Source: Brackiella oedipodis DSM 13743 (GTDB lineage Bacteria; Pseudomonadota; Gammaproteobacteria; Burkholderiales; Burkholderiaceae_B). From it: a DNA stretch of 64,000 nt. Position numbers and translations under genes: made by a program. Of this stretch, positions 45,443-53,713 are shown piece after piece. The notes under the pieces are model-generated. The model saw only the letters and a program-made list of their open reading frames with translations, did no database searches and was not told the DNA's origin. Within the stretch, counting starts at the first letter, position 1, and each line of letters opens with the position of its first letter. The DNA lies in contig NZ_JHZJ01000009.1 of the NCBI RefSeq assembly GCF_000621025.1, positions 186,001-250,000 of the forward strand. The letters run 5' to 3'.

Positions 45443-46485
45443 TAAAAGGTATACCCGCTAGTAGTTTGCACGTTTTCGAGACGATTAAAGATTTTGAGGA
45501 GCGGCGCATAGCGCTGATAGCGCTGAATGACTTGGCGTACGTATTTTTGGACTCGCGGCATATGAGCCAGATAATGCGGCTTATGGTCGCGGATGGCAAG
45601 CCGCGCAAACACACCCAAAATCCGTAAATTGCGTTGCAGGCTCATGCGTTCATATTGTGCATGAAAAACCGCAAAATCCTCTGGAATCGGTAAACCGGCT
45701 TGTTTGGCTTTTTGCCAATAACGAATCGCCCAGTCGAGTTGTTGAGCCTCTTGCCAAGTGGTACGGGCATCCATAATTAAAGACACAATATCGTAGCTGA
45801 TGGGCCCTTGCAGCGCATCTTGAAAGTCTATGACAGCTGGATTATTGCCCTCGGGTCCCTCATAAATCATAAGATTGGGTGAATGGAAATCACGATGCAT
45901 AAATACTGTGGCTTCTTGGCTGATCTCTGTCACTAATTGGTCGTACAAGGCATATAGCGATTTTTGTTCAGCTTCACTCAGTTGCTCCTGGCAATGTTGT
46001 TGCACATACCAGGTTTCAAATAAATCTAGTTCTGAGCGCATACGCTCAGCATCATAGTGGCCTAGCGAAGAGGCATCAGCTTGTTGCATATGCACGAGGG
46101 CGTCGATCGCCTCTCTATAGAGCTTTTGTAATTCTTGATGACTGATGGCTTGTTGGAGGCGGGCGTAGTAAGTCATGTCTCCCAAGTCATTAAGCAATAG
46201 AAAGCCCTGATCTACATCTTGTTCAAGGATTTGGGGGACATTGACGGCACTGGCGGCTAGTAAATGATCAATGTGCACAAAAGTAGCCACATCTTCTTGA
46301 GGCGCGGGTGCGTCCATAACAATCAAACTGCGATTACCGGCTTGCAATCTAAAATAACGCCGAAAACTAGCGTCAGCCGAAGCGGTGCTAAGTGTGTTAA
46401 GGTGTAAGTCGTACTTAGTTTGCAGAGGTTGCAACCATTGTTGCAGTGCTGTCACACGTGAATCTTGTGGTAGAGACGTTTGCAT
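45442..46485 (-). CDS. amgK: N-acetylmuramate/N-acetylglucosamine kinase AmgK
   Basis: An aminoglycoside-phosphotransferase-fold kinase (347 residues) that phosphorylates MurNAc and GlcNAc at C1 for MurU. The catalytic loop is VFMHRDFHSPNLM and the metal-binding segment is VIDFQDALQGP. An earlier TTG at 46515 exists, but ATG at 46485 gives the natural MQTSLPQDSR start. It is divergent from lptD, the arrangement found across many Burkholderiales and pseudomonads. Confidence 0.92.
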   Translation of the reverse strand: MQTSLPQDSRVTALQQWLQPLQTKYDLHLNTLSTASADASFRRYFRLQAGNRSLIVMDAPAPQEDVATFVHIDHLLAASAVNVPQILEQDVDQGFLLLNDLGDMTYYARLQQAISHQELQKLYREAIDALVHMQQADASSLGHYDAERMRSELDLFETWYVQQHCQEQLSEAEQKSLYALYDQLVTEISQEATVFMHRDFHSPNLMIYEGPEGNNPAVIDFQDALQGPISYDIVSLIMDARTTWQEAQQLDWAIRYWQKAKQAGLPIPEDFAVFHAQYERMSLQRNLRILGVFARLAIRDHKPHYLAHMPRVQKYVRQVIQRYQRYAPLLKIFNRLENVQTTSGYTF

Positions 46486-46633
46486 AAAGAAAAATATATA
46501 ATGAGTACTAGCCAAGAGCTATGGCCTCAAGATTAAGGCTAAAATATCGGATCATTTTAACAGTAGCTACGTATTTCGTGTTTAATTCAGAGCCTCTAGC
46601 ACGCAAGTACACCAAAGTTTTCAGGGAATCAAT

Positions 46634-49063
46634 GTGCGCAAGATTAGTAGTCTTTTATTGTTAGCCTACGCATCAAATTCGCTGGCGCAAGTCACCAATT
46701 TTGGGTTACAAACTCATCCCCAACCGCGGTTGACAGAATCCAATTTGTTGCAAGATATCAGTCAGCCCCAGGATCAAATTGCGACCTTCAGTAGTAGTAA
46801 AACCGCCGATGTCATTGACGATACCAATACCATTATTTTGCAAGGAGAGGCTCAGGTAAGGCGCACGGATGCTATTCTCAAAGGCGATCGCATTGATTAT
46901 GATCGGGAATCGGGGCAGGTCACGTCAACAGGCAATGCGCGATTATTCCAAAAAGGCAATCTTGTGACCGGCCCAAGTCTGACCTACAACGTCGACAAAG
47001 AACGCGGTAGCATCCAGAGTCCTATTTATCGTCTCAATACCGGAGCCGCTGGGCACGGTCGCCAAGCCGATATTCTTGATAATAACCACATGCGCATGTA
47101 CGACACCTTTTATACAGGGTGTAATTGTAGCGCTGATCCCGTCTGGTACGTTAAATCTTCCAAAATCGATGTGTATGACGACGAAAATGAAGGCATGGCC
47201 GATAACGGCACCTTGTATATCAAGGGTGTACCCGTTTTGTACTCGCCCTGGTTGACGTTCCCCATCAAAAAAGAGAAAAAAACCGGTTTCTTATTGCCAA
47301 CCTATGGTTATACCTCAAGGAGCGGGTATGACTTTATGTTGCCATATTTTATTAATTTGGCACCAAATTACGACATGACCATCACGCCGCGCTATATGAC
47401 GAAACGTAATTTTAGTGCCGATGGTGAGTTCCGTTATGTCACTAAAAACTCTGCAGGTGTGCTGTCAGGCTCTTTTTTGCCAAATGACAAGGAATTTAAG
47501 GGTCGTTATGAGGACCAAAGTAAACGTCGCTGGACGTGGACTTGGTTACATCAGCACAAATTGGGCGAAGTGGCGGGTTTACACTTTGATTTAGACGTCA
47601 ATTGGTCACAAGCCTCCGATGACGATTATTATCGTGACCTGCGCCAACTCTCCATTAGTCAAGCTGACAAATCCTATCTAGAGCAACGTATTAGTTTGAA
47701 TTTTTCGGGCTACAAATACTGGAGTGGTTATTTGATGCTCAAAAAATACCAAGCGATGAGCGATCGAGATAGCGACTTGCTCTATGGCAAATACGAAAAA
47801 CAACCTGAGTTGTTTATCCGTGGAGAACGGTATGACTGGGGTGGTTTTGACCTCAAAACCGAAAATACACTGACACATTTTGTGTTTCCAAAAATCCCCG
47901 ACGGTTACTGGTGGGATAGTTACGGCCAACAAGCAGATGACCAACACGGTCACCTAAACCCTAACGGTACGCGCTTTATGTCGTATACCAGCATCGCTTA
48001 TCCAATTGAGCGGGCAGGTTGGTACATCAAACCTAAGGCCGGGATTCATTATTCCAATTACCATACGGACTGGTTTGATGGCTACAAAAACTTTGCGGGT
48101 TTTTTCTCCCAAAATGGCTCTCAAATCCAAAACCGCAGTCGCACCTTACCGATTGTATCGGTGGATTCTGGCTTGACGTTTGAACGCAATACCACATTAT
48201 TTGGTCATTCTGCCATCCAAACTCTTGAACCGCGATTGTATTACTTATACATTCCTTACCGTGATCAGTCAGATTTACCGGTTTATGATACCAATACCAC
48301 CAGTCTGGATTTTGCCACCGCTTTTGCAGAGAATCGCTATGCAGGTTGGGATCGCATCAATAATGCCAACCAGATTACGGCTGGTTTGACCTCACGTTGG
48401 CTCGACAAAGACACCAATTATGAGCGTCTTGCCGTCGAAGTAGCACAACGTTTTCATATGCAAAAGCAACGCGTCACCATCGACAATCTTGAGCGCGAAG
48501 AAGATAAATCCCGTTCTGAATTCTTAGCGGGTGTGAGGGGGAGTATCACCAATAGCCTAAAGGCACAGGCTAATGTACAGTACGATCCCTATAAAGAACG
48601 TTTTATAGAGAGTTATGCGACTTTGCGTTGGAATCCCAAACGTCTCACGAGTGTGAGTATTGCCTATCGCTACCAACGGGATCCCTATGATGAAGAGCAT
48701 CACCCACAAACGCGCTCTTTACTCGAAGGTCGCGAAAATATTATCGGTGCGTTCCAGTGGCCATTTACCAAAAATCTCAGTGCAGTGGGGCGACTTGATT
48801 GGTCAATCCGTGATCGTCGCAACACCCAAAGCCTATTAGGTTTAGAATATAGAGGCGATTGTTGTTGGGCGGCGCGTCTTATGATGCAACGCTACGTCGT
48901 GTCTCGAACTAAATCCAACTCTGCCATTTATTTCCAAGTCCAGTTGAGTGGTTTAGGGGATATTGGTACGAACCCAATGGAAGAACTTCGCAAAAATATC
49001 CCTGGATATGAGGATTCAACCCCTAAACCAATACCTGTCTCAACGTTTGAAAAGTATGAATAA
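46634..49063 (+). CDS. lptD: LPS-assembly outer-membrane protein LptD
   Basis: An 809-residue outer-membrane protein that inserts lipopolysaccharide into the outer leaflet with LptE. A short signal peptide ends near SLAQ (residue 19). The N-terminal jellyroll is OstA/LptA-like (about residues 60-160), then a large beta barrel. Four cysteines, C163, C165 and the adjacent C743-C744, correspond to the disulfide pairs needed for activity in E. coli. The start is GTG at 46634, six bases after AGGGA. surA, the chaperone that helps fold it, follows directly. Confidence 0.95.
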   Translation: MRKISSLLLLAYASNSLAQVTNFGLQTHPQPRLTESNLLQDISQPQDQIATFSSSKTADVIDDTNTIILQGEAQVRRTDAILKGDRIDYDRESGQVTSTGNARLFQKGNLVTGPSLTYNVDKERGSIQSPIYRLNTGAAGHGRQADILDNNHMRMYDTFYTGCNCSADPVWYVKSSKIDVYDDENEGMADNGTLYIKGVPVLYSPWLTFPIKKEKKTGFLLPTYGYTSRSGYDFMLPYFINLAPNYDMTITPRYMTKRNFSADGEFRYVTKNSAGVLSGSFLPNDKEFKGRYEDQSKRRWTWTWLHQHKLGEVAGLHFDLDVNWSQASDDDYYRDLRQLSISQADKSYLEQRISLNFSGYKYWSGYLMLKKYQAMSDRDSDLLYGKYEKQPELFIRGERYDWGGFDLKTENTLTHFVFPKIPDGYWWDSYGQQADDQHGHLNPNGTRFMSYTSIAYPIERAGWYIKPKAGIHYSNYHTDWFDGYKNFAGFFSQNGSQIQNRSRTLPIVSVDSGLTFERNTTLFGHSAIQTLEPRLYYLYIPYRDQSDLPVYDTNTTSLDFATAFAENRYAGWDRINNANQITAGLTSRWLDKDTNYERLAVEVAQRFHMQKQRVTIDNLEREEDKSRSEFLAGVRGSITNSLKAQANVQYDPYKERFIESYATLRWNPKRLTSVSIAYRYQRDPYDEEHHPQTRSLLEGRENIIGAFQWPFTKNLSAVGRLDWSIRDRRNTQSLLGLEYRGDCCWAARLMMQRYVVSRTKSNSAIYFQVQLSGLGDIGTNPMEELRKNIPGYEDSTPKPIPVSTFEKYE

Positions 49064-49064
49064 T

Positions 49065-50636
49065 ATGACGACATTCAAAAAGAAAGCTACCCATCTTTTG
49101 CTACTGCCGATCTTGGCTGCGGGTCTAGGTTTGCATGTACAGGCCATGGCTGATACCAAGCAGCCCACCAAAAAAGCCCACACCAGCAAAAAAGCCAAAA
49201 CTACCAAAAAAAGTGCAGCGCCAAATACTGCATTTAAGTCAGGTCAGTTTGCTGATGGCGTGGCCGCCATTGTCAATACCGAGGTGATCACGCAACGTCA
49301 ACTTGAAAACCGATTGGGTGCGAATCGCCTGATGCAGGGTAATGGCGGTGATCCACAGCAGGTATTGCAAGACATGATCGATCAAAAATTAATCGAAGAT
49401 GAAGCTGGACGTTTTGGCATGGGGATCACTGACGAGCGCCTCAAAGCTGCCATCAAAACCATCGCCGCCCGTAACAATCTCAGTATTGAGCAATTTCAAC
49501 AAGAAGCCAAACGTCACAATATCGACTGGGATGCTTATACCAATGAGCTGCGCAACCAAATGCTAGTCGACGAGATGCAAAATCGTGTCTTATCAAATCG
49601 TATTAGTATTACCGATCAGGACGTTGATGCCTTTCTTAAACAAAATCCAACGGGTGTAAGCCCTGACTACAAACCCGAAGTACGCCAAGGCCAAGCGCCT
49701 CCACCCGAAAAACGCATTATGGTTGAGCGCTCTTTTGAGCCTAAGGCCATCGCTTTCAAACACATTTTTATTCGTGTCCCTGATAATGCCTCCGAAGCCG
49801 TCACCGAAAAAGCCCGCAAAAAGGCGAATGAAGCCTTACGCAAATTACGCGGTAGCTCTTCGTTTGAAGCCATCGCTCGACAATATTCAGATGCCCCTGA
49901 AGCCAGCAGTGGTGGTGATTTAGGCATTCGTATGTTTGAAGACTGGCCGAAACTCTTTGTCACCGTCACCAAAAACGTCAAAGACGGTCATGTGTCTGGT
50001 GTCTTCAAGGCACCGAATGGTTTCCACATCCTCAAAGTCGTTGAGCGCCGTGGTCTCATCAAAGAAAACCGTCGCGAAGTGGTGGTGCAAGCACCACCGC
50101 CAAAACCTCAAGTGGTTGAGGACCCACGAGTGATCGCCGCGCGGCAAGAAGGTCCTGTCGAAGTTACTGAGGCTCACGTTAAACATATTCTTGTTAAAAG
50201 CACGCCAGTCTTCACGTTTGATCAAGCGCACCAAAAAATCGAAGAGATTCAAAACCGTATTAACAACGGTATGAGCTTCGATGAGGCGGCCGAGAGATTC
50301 TCTGACGATACCTCTGCGCCGTTAGGGGGAGATATTGGTTGGTTGGCGCCCGGTACGGCAGATCCCGCGTTTGAGCAGACTGTCAATCAACTGGAGCTTG
50401 GCCAATTGAGTCAACCAGTCAAAACACGTTTTGGATGGCACTTAATCGAAGTCGTAGACCGTCGCACTGAAGACAAAAAAGAAGATATTCGTCGCAATCT
50501 AGCGAAAGAAGCCATTTATACGCAACGGGCCGATGCCGTCATTGCCGACTGGATGGCTCAACTACGAGCGCGGGCTTATATCGATAATCGTCTCACGGGT
50601 CAGGTGCTTAATCGCAATAGCCCAACGGTTAAATAG
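49065..50636 (+). CDS. surA: Periplasmic chaperone and peptidyl-prolyl isomerase SurA
   Basis: About 523 residues with a signal peptide (HLLLLPILAAGLGLHVQAMA) and a Lys/Thr-rich segment after it. An N-terminal chaperone domain (DGVAAIVNTEVITQRQLENRL) is followed by two parvulin domains, the second around HVKHILVKSTP to LGGDIGWLAPG. It folds outer-membrane proteins such as LptD. Length exceeds E. coli SurA (428), as is common in Burkholderiales. The start could also be ATG at 49056, which overlaps the lptD stop; either is coupled to lptD. Confidence 0.94.
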   Translation: MTTFKKKATHLLLLPILAAGLGLHVQAMADTKQPTKKAHTSKKAKTTKKSAAPNTAFKSGQFADGVAAIVNTEVITQRQLENRLGANRLMQGNGGDPQQVLQDMIDQKLIEDEAGRFGMGITDERLKAAIKTIAARNNLSIEQFQQEAKRHNIDWDAYTNELRNQMLVDEMQNRVLSNRISITDQDVDAFLKQNPTGVSPDYKPEVRQGQAPPPEKRIMVERSFEPKAIAFKHIFIRVPDNASEAVTEKARKKANEALRKLRGSSSFEAIARQYSDAPEASSGGDLGIRMFEDWPKLFVTVTKNVKDGHVSGVFKAPNGFHILKVVERRGLIKENRREVVVQAPPPKPQVVEDPRVIAARQEGPVEVTEAHVKHILVKSTPVFTFDQAHQKIEEIQNRINNGMSFDEAAERFSDDTSAPLGGDIGWLAPGTADPAFEQTVNQLELGQLSQPVKTRFGWHLIEVVDRRTEDKKEDIRRNLAKEAIYTQRADAVIADWMAQLRARAYIDNRLTGQVLNRNSPTVK

Positions 50637-50645
50637 TCTTAGGTC

Positions 50646-51422
50646 GTGAAGCAACATCAAGCCCGTAAACGCTTTGGTCAGCACTTTTTGGTCGATAACA
50701 CGGTTATCGAGCAGATTGTGCGCGCCATCGCGCCGCAGCGCCAAGACAATATGGTTGAAATTGGCCCTGGATTGACAGCGCTCACCCAACCACTCCTCCA
50801 ACAGCTAGATCATTTACACGTCGTAGAAATCGATCGCGATCTGAGTGCGCAACTTTTACAAAAATACCCAGCGCAGCAAATGACGGTACATCAGGCCGAT
50901 GCCTTACGTTTTGATTTTGCGAGCCTCGGTGCGCGTCTGCGCATAGTGGGTAATCTGCCCTACAACATCTCTAGTCCTTTATTATTCCATTTGATGACGG
51001 TGGCCGATCAGGTCATAGATCAGCATTTTATGCTCCAAAAAGAAGTGGTCGATCGCATGGTCGCGACCCCTGGTAGCAAGGATTACAGTCGGCTCTCTGT
51101 GATGTTGCAAGCACGCTATCGCATGATGTCTTTGTTTGATGTGCCACCAGAGAGCTTTGAGCCGCCGCCTAAAGTGGATTCAGCCATTGTGCGCATGCTT
51201 CCCTTGGGCGCAGATCGCCCGCAAGCCAAAGATCCCGCGCTTTTTCACAAAATTGTAGCGCAGGCCTTTACGCAACGTCGCAAGATGTTACGCCGTAGCT
51301 TGGCCGACTGGCACATCGATTATGCCGCGCTGCAAATAGCAGAAACCGCTAGGCCCGAAGAACTAGCGGTTGCAGATTTTATAAAATTAGCGGACTATGT
51401 CACACAGCATGCGCGCCCTTAG
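50646..51422 (+). CDS. rsmA: 16S rRNA dimethyladenosine transferase
   Basis: KsgA family enzyme (258 residues) that dimethylates two adjacent adenosines near the 3' end of 16S rRNA. The N-terminal [15 protein letters not shown] motif [12 protein letters not shown] and active-site [11 protein letters not shown] are all present. GTG at 50646 is the start; the nearest AGG is only two bases away, so initiation may depend on coupling to surA, which ends nine bases earlier. pdxA, often between the two, is absent here. Confidence 0.94.
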   Translation: MKQHQARKRFGQHFLVDNTVIEQIVRAIAPQRQDNMVEIGPGLTALTQPLLQQLDHLHVVEIDRDLSAQLLQKYPAQQMTVHQADALRFDFASLGARLRIVGNLPYNISSPLLFHLMTVADQVIDQHFMLQKEVVDRMVATPGSKDYSRLSVMLQARYRMMSLFDVPPESFEPPPKVDSAIVRMLPLGADRPQAKDPALFHKIVAQAFTQRRKMLRRSLADWHIDYAALQIAETARPEELAVADFIKLADYVTQHARP

Positions 51423-51429
51423 CCTTGAC

Positions 51430-51843
51430 TTAACGTAAGCCAGCGCCTTCGGCTTGCATATCTTTACGTTCTATTAATTCGATTTTATAGCCATCTGGAT
51501 CTGTCACAAAAGCGATGACCGTGGTGCCGCCCTTGACGGGACCGGCTTCACGAGTGACATTGCCACCCGCCGCTTTGACGCGTTCACAGGCGGCATAAGC
51601 ATCGGGCACGCCAATGGCGATATGGCCATATGCATCGCCTAAGTCATAACTCTCTTGGCCCCAGTTATAGGTCAGTTCGAGCTCGGCTTGCTCAGGATTA
51701 GGGGCATAGCCTAAAAATGCCAAATCGTATTTGTACTCGGGGTTAGATGAGGTACGAAGCAGCTTCATGCCCATGACTTTGGTGTAAAACTCAATCGAAC
51801 GCTCTAGGTTTCCCACTCTGATCATCGTATGTAAAAATTGCAT
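51430..51843 (-). CDS. gloA: Glyoxalase I
   Basis: Lactoylglutathione lyase of 137 residues, converting the hemithioacetal of methylglyoxal and glutathione to S-lactoylglutathione. Metal ligands H5, E56, H74 and E122 fall at exactly the same positions as in the E. coli nickel enzyme. It is the last gene of the minus-strand group that begins with glyQ. Confidence 0.95.
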   Translation of the reverse strand: MQFLHTMIRVGNLERSIEFYTKVMGMKLLRTSSNPEYKYDLAFLGYAPNPEQAELELTYNWGQESYDLGDAYGHIAIGVPDAYAACERVKAAGGNVTREAGPVKGGTTVIAFVTDPDGYKIELIERKDMQAEGAGLR

Positions 51844-51859
51844 ATAAACTCCTTAAAGA

Positions 51860-52405
51860 TTAAATATAAGCACTCAAATTCACAGTTTTGAGAAGCTGAT
51901 GCGGGGTGTTGTAATCTGGCATAATTCGTGCGACCTCAGCCCAGAACAAGTCACTGTGATTCATATGCTTAAGGTGTGCTAATTCATGCACAATCACATA
52001 ATCAATCAGTGCTGGTGAAAGACGCATGAGCTGCCAATTGAGGCGAATCACTTTGTTACTCGCGCAACTACCCCAGCGCCGACTGGCCTTGGTTATGGCA
52101 ATTTTGGACGGTGCTAGACCGCTGTATTGACTCCAGTATTTAGCGCGTTGCCTAAAAAACACCAGTGCTCGGCCTTGTAACCATTCTTCAACGTATTGGC
52201 AAATCAGCTTGGCACTGAGCGATTCTGAGTCGGGTATGGTGAGCAGCAAACGATCGTCCTGGCTAGGGTCATTAAAATCACCTTGATAGACATGACCAAT
52301 ACCTTGACGTCGAATCTTCAATTGAATTTTTTGGCCTAAGTAGGCAAAATGACCGCCATCCTGCCAAACTGCAGCAATAGGGGGAACATGGTTGGTATAA
52401 GTCAA
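51860..52405 (-). CDS. YgjP-like metallopeptidase (DUF45 family)
   Basis: A 181-residue putative zinc protease. The HELAH motif with a downstream histidine (HELAHLKHMNHSDLFW) gives the metal site, and the preceding RRWGSCASNKVIRLNWQLM strand is the family hallmark. There is no signal peptide, so it is probably cytosolic. Physiological substrate unknown. It sits between plsC and gloA, as in other Burkholderiales. Confidence 0.87.
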   Translation of the reverse strand: MTYTNHVPPIAAVWQDGGHFAYLGQKIQLKIRRQGIGHVYQGDFNDPSQDDRLLLTIPDSESLSAKLICQYVEEWLQGRALVFFRQRAKYWSQYSGLAPSKIAITKASRRWGSCASNKVIRLNWQLMRLSPALIDYVIVHELAHLKHMNHSDLFWAEVARIMPDYNTPHQLLKTVNLSAYI

Positions 52406-52408
52406 GAA

Positions 52409-53161
52409 CTACCTCTTATGCAATGCGTTTTGAGCTTGCTGAACCAAGTCCTGTGTTTCTTGTTCAATCCATTGTTCGACTTCAGCCAGCACGGTATTGG
52501 CTTCACGCGCCTGCGCGTGGATTTCTGGACCAAACGAAAACGTCACTATCCCCGCATACTTAATAAACGAGCCCTTGGGCCAGAATACCCCTGCATTATG
52601 AGCCACAGGGACGATAGGGGTCTTGCTATGAATCGCTAAGCGCACACCGCCTGCTTTATAGTGGCCTTTTTGGCCCACAGGGACGCGGGTACCCTCAGGA
52701 AACAAGACGGGACTACGACCTTCTGCAATGCGCTGACTGCCCGTGCGTAGCACTTGTTGCATCGCTTCGCGTTTATTGCTGCGATTAATGGGAATATTGT
52801 GCAGACTTGCCAAACACCAGCCAAAAATCGGAATCCGTTCGAGGCTTTTTTTGTAGACAAAGACCACAGGAAAAGGCGAATACCAGGGCAGAAAAAAGGT
52901 CTCGTAAGTTGACTGGTGCTTGACTAAGTAAATCACAGGATGTTCTTTAGAAATATTGTCGGCACCGCGCACCTGGAACTTAATGCCAATGGTATATCGC
53001 GCCAAAGCCATCACAATCTTTGGCCAGCGTGTGACAAACCAATAATATTTCTTAAAGGGCAAGATAAAACTGGCGCATAACACTAGTAAGCCGTAGCCCA
53101 CCAGCACAAACGACAGGATTACATAAAACAGTAGAGTACGTAAGAGCGCAATCAACTTCAT
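52409..53161 (-). CDS. plsC: 1-acylglycerol-3-phosphate O-acyltransferase
   Basis: A 250-residue membrane-associated acyltransferase that makes phosphatidic acid. An N-terminal hydrophobic segment (about residues 8-33) anchors it. The first catalytic motif reads KHQSTYETF, so the usual HX4D is HX4E here, and motif 3 is FPEGTRVPVGQ. The third conserved block is TPIVPVAHNAG. It is five bases downstream of gmhB and three bases before the protease gene, so the three genes are tightly packed. Confidence 0.9.
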   Translation of the reverse strand: MKLIALLRTLLFYVILSFVLVGYGLLVLCASFILPFKKYYWFVTRWPKIVMALARYTIGIKFQVRGADNISKEHPVIYLVKHQSTYETFFLPWYSPFPVVFVYKKSLERIPIFGWCLASLHNIPINRSNKREAMQQVLRTGSQRIAEGRSPVLFPEGTRVPVGQKGHYKAGGVRLAIHSKTPIVPVAHNAGVFWPKGSFIKYAGIVTFSFGPEIHAQAREANTVLAEVEQWIEQETQDLVQQAQNALHKR

Positions 53162-53166
53162 AGAGC

Positions 53167-53712
53167 TTAAGTCTTAGGTTGTAGAAAGTGACTCACAAAA
53201 TCCGCTAAATCGTTATAAACCGGGATTTGGCTATCAGCGCTCAGTTTAGTGAGCGTATTGATACCATTGCCTGTTTTCACCAGTACTGGCCTAAAGCCCG
53301 TCGCCTGAGCTGCTTGTAGGTCACGTAACGAATCCCCAACGGCAACGACCTCTTGTTCATCGCTTAAGTGATAACGCTGGCGAATTTCTTTAAATAAACC
53401 GGGTGCTGGCTTACGACAGTCACAGCTTTCGTCTGGATGATGGGGACAGATAAAAAAAGCGTCGATACTGCCCCCTAAGCTACTCAAGGCTTGTTGCATC
53501 TTAGTGTGCATGGCGAGTAAGTCATTAAAAGAAAACAAGCCACGACCAATCCCAGACTGATTAGTCGCGACAGCAACTTTATAGCCAGCAGCATTAAGAC
53601 GAGCAATGGCTTCAAGGCTACCCGCTAGTGCATGCCATTCATCGGCTGACTTGATGTAATCGGGACTGTCTTTGTTGATCACGCCATCGCGATCGAGAAC
53701 CACTAACTTCAT
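53167..53712 (-). CDS. gmhB: D-glycero-beta-D-manno-heptose 1,7-bisphosphate 7-phosphatase
   Basis: A HAD-superfamily phosphatase of 181 residues for LPS heptose synthesis. DRDGVIN holds the nucleophile and acid/base aspartates (D7, D9). A zinc-binding CPHHPDESCDCRKP insert and the AVGDSLRDLQAA motif IV are clear. It starts one base after glyS stops. Neighbours plsC and lptD also serve the outer membrane. Confidence 0.94.
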   Translation of the reverse strand: MKLVVLDRDGVINKDSPDYIKSADEWHALAGSLEAIARLNAAGYKVAVATNQSGIGRGLFSFNDLLAMHTKMQQALSSLGGSIDAFFICPHHPDESCDCRKPAPGLFKEIRQRYHLSDEQEVVAVGDSLRDLQAAQATGFRPVLVKTGNGINTLTKLSADSQIPVYNDLADFVSHFLQPKT

Positions 53713-53713
53713 C

